5,049 nt of DNA, from contig JAURLM010000050.1 in NCBI GenBank assembly GCA_030831265.1, positions 1 to 5,049 of the forward strand. Reading direction: 5' to 3'. Below the pieces are notes generated by a model. It did not search any database. It was not told where the DNA came from and saw only the letters and a program-made list of their open reading frames with translations. A program made the translations under genes and the position numbers. This DNA comes from Chloroflexota bacterium. GTDB lineage: Bacteria; Chloroflexota; Dehalococcoidia; Lucifugimonadales; Lucifugimonadaceae. Shown one piece after another: positions 1 through 5,049 of this stretch (within the stretch, counting starts at the first letter, position 1; every line of letters starts with the position of its first letter).

Positions 1-818
1 GTCGTCTGTACTCCCGCAGCCTTCAGCGCATCTGCGTAGGCGACGGCTTCATCTACCAACGGATCGTACTCAGCGGCGATGATGGTCGCTGGTGGCAGGC
101 CAGACAGGTCTTTAGCGCGAATCAAGGACGCGTAGGGCTGGAACCGGTCGTCGCCAGTGCCTGTGTAGTGGTCCCAGAACCACATCATGCCTTCTCGCGT
201 CAGCCCGTAATCCGTGGCGTTGGCGATGTATGACGGGCGATCGAAATCTGCGTCGACCACCGGGCAGAAAAGCACCTGGTGAGTGATGGACGGGCCGCCT
301 TTGTCCCTGGCCATCTGCGCTATGGCACCAGAGAGATTGCCACCAGCGGAGGTTCCGGAGGTTGCGATGCGTGATGCGTCGATACCGAGGTCTTGTGCGT
401 GTTCAACTGCCCATACGGTTGCTGCGTAGCAGTCTTCGACTGCGCCGGGATAACGAGTTTCAGGCGCCAGACGGTAGTCCACGGAGATAACCGCTGCGCC
501 CACGCGTCGGCACAGGCCGCGGCACGTGGCGTCTTCCGATTCCAGGTCGCCAACCACCCAGCCCCCGCCGTGGTACAGCATGATGAGCGGCGGATTGCTG
601 ACCCCTTCTGGCCGGTAGATTCGGATGGGGATATTGCCTGCAGGACCGGGGATGGAACGTTCTTCGACTGACCCAACAGGTTCAGCAACGACCGGGATCG
701 CTGTTCGTGAGATTGTCGAGTTTATGCGTGCCTGTTCAGGGGTGATCTCGGTGAGTGCCGGCAGGCCGAGTGCCGCCAGTTTTTTCATCGATTCAACAAC
801 CTGCGGGTGCAGCGGCAT
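1..818 (-). CDS. Alpha/beta hydrolase, bacterial HSL-family esterase/lipase (GTSAG type), 3' end cut by window
   Basis: This is probably a cytoplasmic carboxylesterase hydrolysing short-chain esters; the substrate is unknown. The ATG at 818-816 follows AGGAG with a 7-base spacer, and 272 codons are visible with no stop before the window edge. Seen in the protein: an N-terminal helical cap-like stretch (about residues 1-45), the oxyanion-hole motif HGGGW at 83-87, DYRLAPE at 114-120, and the nucleophile elbow GTSAGG at 155-160 with Ser157 as nucleophile. EYDPL at 250-254 supplies Asp252 as the likely acid. The catalytic His normally lies a few tens of residues further on, so it and roughly the last 40 residues of a usual ~310-residue protein fall outside the window. 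These motifs define the alpha/beta-hydrolase fold-3 (hormone-sensitive lipase, family IV) group; GTSAG instead of GDSAG marks a recognised subfamily. It lies 152 bp downstream of the antiporter gene on the same strand, so it may have its own promoter. The family call is firm and the substrate is not inferable. Confidence 0.93.
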   Translation of the reverse strand, partial: MPLHPQVVESMKKLAALGLPALTEITPEQARINSTISRTAIPVVAEPVGSVEERSIPGPAGNIPIRIYRPEGVSNPPLIMLYHGGGWVVGDLESEDATCRGLCRRVGAAVISVDYRLAPETRYPGAVEDCYAATVWAVEHAQDLGIDASRIATSGTSAGGNLSGAIAQMARDKGGPSITHQVLFCPVVDADFDRPSYIANATDYGLTREGMMWFWDHYTGTGDDRFQPYASLIRAKDLSGLPPATIIAAEYDPLVDEAVAYADALKAAGVQT

Positions 819-825
819 ATCAGAA

Positions 826-830
826 CTCCT
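826..830 (-). promoter_or_regulatory. Ribosome-binding site of the esterase gene
   Basis: On the minus strand AGGAG lies 7 bases before the ATG at 818-816. This close match to the Shine-Dalgarno consensus decides the start. The next in-frame ATG, at residue 11, would cut into the N-terminal cap region. Confidence 0.8.
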
Positions 831-970
831 GTCTGAGCAAAAAACGAAAGCAGTGGGGTGAGCAAGCAGATGTGGCAAATCAATGCCTGGCAAGGATTTA
901 CGCGATATCCGACAAGTTATCACTACGTGAGCACGTTCGGAAGCGAATAGCTGACGCTTGGGTCCCGAGG

Positions 971-3037
971 TTACTTTGTCTCGGAGCGATCAGGACCCTC
1001 TGCCCCGTCTGGTGAGCCTGACGGCTTTTTCGCAGTAATCGGTCGTAGTGGTTTTGCTATGGCGGCGTTTGGGTCTTCAGGTGTTCCACTCTTTGGAAGC
1101 CGCTCGATTGCTGCTGCGTGGCCGCTTTCCGATGCCTCCGCGTATGTGGCAGATTCCGCTTCTGGGATTTTTTCCGCCAGTGGGTTTGCATCTACGTTAG
1201 TTGGAACGGGCACGGTGCTTGAAGTAGCGCGTTTGGCTTCTGCCTGCAACTCAGGTTCGGGTGTTGTCGCCACTACCGGGCCGAGCATTGTTCTTTCCAG
1301 GGTACCTTCGAGGGCAGAGTGGACTTTGAGCACGCTGCGACCAAGAACAAAAGCAACACCGGCGAGGAAGATGATTGGTATGGGCACGGATAATTCACCG
1401 AGCGAAAGTAGCTGACTCAGCAGCGGCACTGCCCAGATTCCAAGTAGCACTGCGGATGCAGCGAGCATTGAGTCCCGTAGTAGCAGCCGTACTTCTTCAG
1501 TTCTCCACCGGTGAGACGTGGCGCTCCGTGGCCTGAATGCGGAGGTAGTCAGGAGGTCCGCCAGGGTTCTTGTTTCGCGCCATACGATTACTCCAGATGG
1601 CAGGCAGAGGGCCAACACGAGGGCGCTGATTATCAGTCCGATCAAGCTCTCTTCAACCCCAGCGAAGGTACCTAGGTTTGACGAGAACCGAAGGACGAAC
1701 GTGCCAACGCCGATCAGTAGTGCCATGAGGGCAAGGTTGACCAGCAGTATTCGGCCGGAGTGTTGAATCAAGTGGGCGGATGGGCTCTTGATCTGGAATG
1801 ACCGTTGCAGTGCCGCCAGCCAGTCACCAATGCTGTCCACATAAGTCCTGACAACGCGTGGTGACCAGCGTTTCAGGAATCCAGAGATGCCTTCGGAAGA
1901 TCGATAGAAGATCGGATACAGCACGGAAGTTATTGCGGTTACGACCGCTATAACCGGGTACAGGAACGGTCCGATGACGCCGTGGTCCGCCCCAACTTTG
2001 ACCATTGCGAGCGAGAATTCACCGGACTGTGGCATTCCCATGCCTACGCGCAATGCATCCGTTCCGTTGGTGCCTGACACGAACACGCCAATTGTGTTTG
2101 CGATGATTTTCCCCGCCATGAACACCGCAGCCACGATTAACGCTGGTCCGATGAACTCACCAATCTGGTGAATGTCCACCAGCATTCCTACTGAGACGAA
2201 GAAGAGCGCCCCGAACATATCTCGGACAGGTTCCATCCTGAGACTGATCTGGTGCGCGTGCTTCGTGTCGCCGAGAACCGCTCCAATCAGGAACGCACCA
2301 GCTGCAGCTGATATGCCCAGCAGTTCTCCTACAAGGGCCAGGCCAAATGCCAGTGCCAGCGCTGATACCAGCAGGGTTTCCTGGGAACGAGTGCGCGCTA
2401 TGAAATCGATGAGCCGCGGCGCTATGAGTGCGCCGACAACAAGTGCCGCACCTGTGAACAGTGCCAGCTTCCCGGCAATAAGCGCCACTTCCGCAGGGTT
2501 TGCCGTACCACCGCTGGCGACACCGGATAGGACGCTGAGCAGGATGACGGCGGCGAAGTCTTCTACGACCAGGATTCCGACGATCAGCCTGCCTCGCGCT
2601 GACAGTAGCTCATTGGTATCACCGAGCATCTTGATGAGCACGGCGGAGGAACTGATAGAGATAGCTGCGCCGAGGAATATCGCCTCGGTATCTGACCAGC
2701 CCAGGGCGACACCAATCTGAAAGCCCAGTGCTATGAGGAATGTGATCTCTAGTGCGCCGATGAACAGCACCTTGAAGCCCACCTGGCGGATGCGCTCCCA
2801 GCCGAATTCAAGGCCCAGGCCGAACAGGAGCAGGACCAGACCAACATCGGCAAGATGCCTGATCGTGTCAACGTTGGACACGATCGGGTTGTCGAAGGTG
2901 AACGGGCCTACGAGGACACCGGCGAGGATGTAGCCAAGAATCGAAGGTTGTTTGATCTGGCGCATTATGACGACGGCCGCGCCTGCCACCGCCATGATGA
3001 TGGCGAAGTCTTTCAGCAGGTTTGCTTCGGTCGACAT
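971..3037 (-). CDS. CPA2-family monovalent cation:proton antiporter with extra C-terminal membrane module
   Basis: An inner-membrane secondary transporter exchanging Na+ or K+ for protons (Na+/H+ exchanger fold, Kef/NapA-like). Residues about 10-378 form the transport core with some 12-13 membrane segments. SISSSAV (127-133) fits the unwound fourth-helix region of the fold. VVED (157-160) puts Asp160 at the conserved ion/proton-binding aspartate, and Lys310 sits in a late helix where CPA2 proteins carry a conserved lysine. MPQSGEFSL (335-343) is the usual late-helix motif. After a linker (380-425) come four further hydrophobic segments at about 428-449, 463-485, 523-545 and 551-568. A Pro/Ala/Glu/Ser-rich, probably disordered tail (about 588-688) ends the protein. 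No GxGxxG-type TrkA-N/RCK domain follows the core, unlike KefB and KefC, so NAD- or glutathione-gated control of that type is unlikely. The ATG at 3037 has a modest GGGA Shine-Dalgarno and directly precedes the first helix. It is probably expressed apart from modBC, given the 221-bp gap. Ion specificity cannot be read from the sequence. Confidence 0.92.
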   Translation of the reverse strand: MSTEANLLKDFAIIMAVAGAAVVIMRQIKQPSILGYILAGVLVGPFTFDNPIVSNVDTIRHLADVGLVLLLFGLGLEFGWERIRQVGFKVLFIGALEITFLIALGFQIGVALGWSDTEAIFLGAAISISSSAVLIKMLGDTNELLSARGRLIVGILVVEDFAAVILLSVLSGVASGGTANPAEVALIAGKLALFTGAALVVGALIAPRLIDFIARTRSQETLLVSALALAFGLALVGELLGISAAAGAFLIGAVLGDTKHAHQISLRMEPVRDMFGALFFVSVGMLVDIHQIGEFIGPALIVAAVFMAGKIIANTIGVFVSGTNGTDALRVGMGMPQSGEFSLAMVKVGADHGVIGPFLYPVIAVVTAITSVLYPIFYRSSEGISGFLKRWSPRVVRTYVDSIGDWLAALQRSFQIKSPSAHLIQHSGRILLVNLALMALLIGVGTFVLRFSSNLGTFAGVEESLIGLIISALVLALCLPSGVIVWRETRTLADLLTTSAFRPRSATSHRWRTEEVRLLLRDSMLAASAVLLGIWAVPLLSQLLSLGELSVPIPIIFLAGVAFVLGRSVLKVHSALEGTLERTMLGPVVATTPEPELQAEAKRATSSTVPVPTNVDANPLAEKIPEAESATYAEASESGHAAAIERLPKSGTPEDPNAAIAKPLRPITAKKPSGSPDGAEGPDRSETK

Positions 3038-3045
3038 TTCGGCAG

Positions 3046-3049
3046 TCCC
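3046..3049 (-). promoter_or_regulatory. Weak ribosome-binding site of the antiporter gene
   Basis: GGGA on the minus strand lies 8 bases before the ATG at 3037-3035. Another ATG 14 bases upstream is out of frame, so this start is the best supported, although the site itself is weak. Confidence 0.5.
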
Positions 3050-3060
3050 ATTTCAGATGA

Positions 3061-3078
3061 GGCGTTTCGGCAAACGCC
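3061..3078 (-). repeat. Perfect 7-bp inverted repeat (hairpin or operator) in the antiporter leader
   Basis: The arms GGCGTTT and AAACGCC flank a 4-base loop, giving a perfect 7-bp stem. The element ends 23 bases before the antiporter ATG and 11 bases before its Shine-Dalgarno site. On the transcribed (minus) strand no T-run follows, so a classic intrinsic terminator for modC is unlikely. It could be a protein-binding operator or an RNA hairpin in the 5' leader that affects ribosome access. The structure is seen directly; its role is inferred. Confidence 0.5.
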
Positions 3079-3258
3079 CGATGCTTACTATCGTCGGTTG
3101 AACTGGCATTCGGTTGGCGGATTGCCCTGAACTTCTATGACGGTCAGGACGCGTTTACCAGTATCCGGTTTCGTGTATGTTTCGTGCTAGGAGAGCTTCT
3201 GACGGTTTGCAGAAATGTTGTGCATTACACGCCATGAATGTCGTGTTGTTCAGGCAGT

Positions 3259-4374
3259 TCAGGAACGGAATGCATCCATCACAGAGATGCTACCGGACTT
3301 GATGACAAGGTGAACCTGCGCACCGGGTTGAATGCCAAGTTCTGTGATAGCTCCGACGGTGACTTCGACCATAAGCTCAGGCCCACAGTCCACAGTGACG
3401 ATTCGCCTGTCGCCTTCCCCTGACACGGAAATGACCTTTCCCGGAATGATGTTGCGAGCGCTGATGCGTTGAGGCGGGGCAGAGGCGATGATTATCTCTC
3501 GCGCTCCTATAGCCATAACCACTTTTTCTCCGAAGTCGCGCCCGCCGGTTGATGCGGCAAACCTGGTCCCACTGACTGCGATTACACCCTGGCCGCCACC
3601 CGTATGCGACTCCACAACTCGCCCGTCCAGGATGTTTTCTATGTCATGGGCATCTTCGGAATCACCGGTTGATGACGTGCTGCCCAGTAACCTTCGTGGC
3701 CTGTCGAATGCTTTCACGTTGCCCGCATCGAGGATCATCACCATGTCTGAAATTGCGATCACTTCTGAGATGGAGTGCGACACGTAGATCATCGGAATCG
3801 ATAACTCTCGATGAACGGTCTTGAGGTAGCCGATGACGATACCGCGCAGGCGCAAGTCAAGCGCTGACATCGGCTCGTCGAGGAGCAGCATTTCAGGCGA
3901 TGTCGCCAACGTCCGCGCAAGGGCTACGCGCTGCTTCTCGCCGCCGGAAAGGTCATCTGGTTTTCTCTTGAGCAAGCGCGATATGTGCAACAGGTCAACA
4001 AGGTCAGCCGGATTGAGTCGGCGTTCTTTTGCTGGAGTCAGTCGGTATCCGTATTGCAGGTTCTGCTCAACCGTCATATGTGGGAACAGGGCTGCGTCCT
4101 GGTAGACGATACCCATGCGTCGTCGCTCCGGCGGCAGCTTGATGTTCTCTGTTGACGAATACAGTGTGCGGCCGTTCAGAGAGACGGAACCGCGGGATGG
4201 AGCCACAATCCCCGCCAGCACACCAAGAAGCGTGGACTTGCCTGCGCCGGATGGGCCAAACACCGAAGTTATGCCGTGGCCGAACTCGCCGCTGGCGTTC
4301 AGCGTGAAGCCGGGCCGTTCGACCGTGACCTCGAAGGAAAGAACTGGAGTCGTGTCGGAGTTGGAAACAATCAC
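3259..4374 (-). CDS. modC: Molybdate ABC transporter ATP-binding protein ModC
   Basis: The cytoplasmic ATPase that powers molybdate import through ModB. Numbering from the GTG start (371 residues): Walker A GPSGAGKST at 40-48, Q-loop Gln92 in YQDAALFPH, ABC signature LSGGEKQR at 142-149, Walker B MLLLDEP at 162-168, D-loop SALD at 170-173 and switch His200. All catalytic elements are intact. The segment from about 246 to the end is a ModC-type regulatory region. It includes ISARNIIPGKV (304-314), typical of the Mop/TOBE oxyanion-binding fold, which separates ModC from generic sulfate or polyamine ATPases. The length is close to that of E. coli ModC (352). The start chosen is the GTG at 4374-4372, which shares four bases (GTGA) with the modB stop and has AGGTG five bases upstream. 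The longer frame to an ATG at 4482 only reads modB out of frame and adds a Cys/His/Arg-rich, non-homologous extension. The overlap implies translational coupling with modB. Tungstate transport is possible as well. Confidence 0.94.
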   Translation of the reverse strand: MIVSNSDTTPVLSFEVTVERPGFTLNASGEFGHGITSVFGPSGAGKSTLLGVLAGIVAPSRGSVSLNGRTLYSSTENIKLPPERRRMGIVYQDAALFPHMTVEQNLQYGYRLTPAKERRLNPADLVDLLHISRLLKRKPDDLSGGEKQRVALARTLATSPEMLLLDEPMSALDLRLRGIVIGYLKTVHRELSIPMIYVSHSISEVIAISDMVMILDAGNVKAFDRPRRLLGSTSSTGDSEDAHDIENILDGRVVESHTGGGQGVIAVSGTRFAASTGGRDFGEKVVMAIGAREIIIASAPPQRISARNIIPGKVISVSGEGDRRIVTVDCGPELMVEVTVGAITELGIQPGAQVHLVIKSGSISVMDAFRS

Positions 4375-5049
4375 TTCGACACCTGGTGATTCCCGGTTCC
4401 CGTGTCGTTGCGCCGTAGCAGGTAGTTGTGAGCAGCAAGTGCAATGACAGCGATCACTACGGAGACGATGGCAAGGCGCCATACAGCGGTGTCGTCACCG
4501 GTGGATATACGAGTGAAGATCGCCGAGGGAACCGTCTGTGTTCGTCCAGGGATATTCCCGGCGACAACGATAGTTGCACCGAATTCTGAGAACGCCCGGA
4601 CGAAGCCAAGTAGCATGCCGGCGAAGATGCCCCGGTAGGCCAGTGGCATGGTGATGGTGAAAAACACTCGCACCGGTCCCGCTCCCAGCCCTCGCGCCGC
4701 AGTCTCAAGCCGAGGATCGACCCCTGCGATGGCGGCGGTGAACGCCCGCACACTGAGTGGGAACGCCACGATGGCCGCTGCCAGTGATGCCGCTACCCAC
4801 GTGAAGGCTATTTCCGCATTGAACAGGCCATTGATGATTTTGCCGGGCCTGCTATTTCCTCCGACTGCCCACAGCAGCACGAAACCCACCAGTACAGGCG
4901 GCAGCGCGAGCGGAAGCGTAGTCATCGCTTCCAGTAAGAAACGGCCGGGGAATCTCTTTCTTGCCAATAGCCACGCGGTGATGATGCCGACCGGGATCAC
5001 AAAGGCCATGGAAAGCCCGGCGATTCGCAAGGAAAGCAGCACTATGGAA
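4371..5049 (-). CDS. modB: Molybdate ABC transporter permease ModB, 5' end cut by window
   Basis: The inner-membrane channel subunit, expected to work as a dimer, receiving molybdate from ModA and driven by ModC. In residues counted from an in-frame GTG at 5042, hydrophobic segments lie at about 4-27, 41-62, 79-103, 133-158 and 187-209. The EAA-type loop that docks on the ATPase is at about 113-132 (ETAARGLGA, then a conserved Pro at 133). GEFGAT-like SEFGAT (152-157) followed by AGNIPGRTQT (161-170) is characteristic of ModB and separates it from sulfate (CysT/CysW) permeases. The frame stays open to the window edge. The first visible residues match about residues 10-13 of E. coli ModB (229 residues), so the real start is probably some 8-10 codons beyond 5049 and the GTG at 5042 is internal. 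The TGA stop at 4373-4371 overlaps the modC start. modA would be expected upstream, outside the window. Confidence 0.94.
   Translation of the reverse strand, partial: SIVLLSLRIAGLSMAFVIPVGIITAWLLARKRFPGRFLLEAMTTLPLALPPVLVGFVLLWAVGGNSRPGKIINGLFNAEIAFTWVAASLAAAIVAFPLSVRAFTAAIAGVDPRLETAARGLGAGPVRVFFTITMPLAYRGIFAGMLLGFVRAFSEFGATIVVAGNIPGRTQTVPSAIFTRISTGDDTAVWRLAIVSVVIAVIALAAHNYLLRRNDTGTGNHQVSK
4380..4384 (-). promoter_or_regulatory. Ribosome-binding site of modC inside the modB 3' end
   Basis: AGGTG lies within the last codons of modB, five bases before the GTG at 4374. Together with the GTGA stop/start overlap it supports the short modC start over the upstream in-frame ATG. Confidence 0.65.

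Larger units (their letters stand above)
3038..3258 (-). other. Non-coding gap between modC and the antiporter gene
   Basis: These 221 bases hold no credible gene. Besides the 7-bp inverted repeat near the antiporter start, there is a TTTCGTG pair at 3169-3175 and 3180-3186 (11-base period). There is also an imperfect pair, CTTCTATGACGGT at 3132-3144 and CTTCTGACGGT at 3196-3206. I found no convincing -35/-10 pair and no stem followed by a T-run. The gap probably carries the end of the mod transcript and the antiporter promoter, but neither can be placed. Confidence 0.4.

Noticed and set aside
320..688. 122-codon minus-strand frame inside the esterase gene
   Set aside because: It is out of frame with the esterase, whose own frame runs off the window edge and carries all the family motifs.
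925..936. ACGTG-AG-CACGT dyad between the antiporter and esterase genes
   Set aside because: The arms are only 5 bp and there is no adjoining promoter that I can defend, so chance is a sufficient explanation.
941..959. AAGCG/CGCTT stem just after the antiporter stop, as a terminator
   Set aside because: The 5-bp stem with a 9-base loop lacks a following T-run on the minus strand, so it is too weak to call.
2172..2720. 182-codon open frame on the plus strand opposite the antiporter
   Set aside because: It is a Ser/Arg/Pro-rich antisense shadow of the antiporter with no recognisable domain; the minus-strand frame is clearly the real one.
3137..3190. 17-codon open frame on the plus strand in the modC-antiporter gap
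   Set aside because: It has no Shine-Dalgarno site and nothing to support translation.
4067..4444. 125-codon minus-strand frame overlapping modC
   Set aside because: It is a shifted frame of modB/modC with Arg/His/Cys-rich composition and no domain.
4375..4482. N-terminal extension of ModC from an ATG at 4482
   Set aside because: It reads modB codons out of frame, is Cys/His/Arg-rich, has no homology to ModC, and a better GTG start with its own Shine-Dalgarno exists at 4374.
1..5049. A functional system linking molybdate uptake, the antiporter and the esterase
   Set aside because: Gaps of 221 and 152 bp, separate ribosome-binding sites and unrelated roles give no support beyond shared strand.

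Overview
This window reads as ordinary bacterial chromosome, roughly mid-50s percent GC by eye. All four real genes lie on the minus strand and are read from high to low coordinates. The genes are densely packed. The Shine-Dalgarno sites are purine-rich and there is a GTG start inside a 4-base gene overlap. No phage, transposon, CRISPR, tRNA or rRNA signal is visible. The sequence alone does not fix the taxon. A Chloroflexota-like marine or soil bacterium is only an impression.

Layout in order of transcription. At 5049-4371 is modB, the molybdate ABC transporter permease, cut at its N-terminus by the window edge. At 4374-3259 is modC, its ATPase with a C-terminal Mop/TOBE domain, overlapping modB by four bases. 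A 221-bp non-coding gap (3258-3038) holds a perfect 7-bp inverted repeat. At 3037-971 is a 688-residue CPA2-family cation:proton antiporter. Its usual transport core is followed by four extra predicted membrane segments and a disordered tail, with no RCK/TrkA-N domain. After a 152-bp gap, 818-1 encodes an esterase/lipase of the bacterial hormone-sensitive-lipase family (GTSAG type), cut near its C-terminus by the window edge.

How the genes work together: modB and modC form one translationally coupled transport unit for molybdate, feeding molybdenum cofactor synthesis. The periplasmic or lipid-anchored binding protein ModA would be expected just beyond position 5049. The antiporter (ion and pH homeostasis) and the esterase (short-chain ester hydrolysis) have no evident link to molybdate uptake. 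Their gaps and own ribosome-binding sites suggest separate expression. I see no strong case for an undescribed multi-gene system. The most interesting items are the antiporter's unusual C-terminal half and the hairpin just ahead of its start codon.
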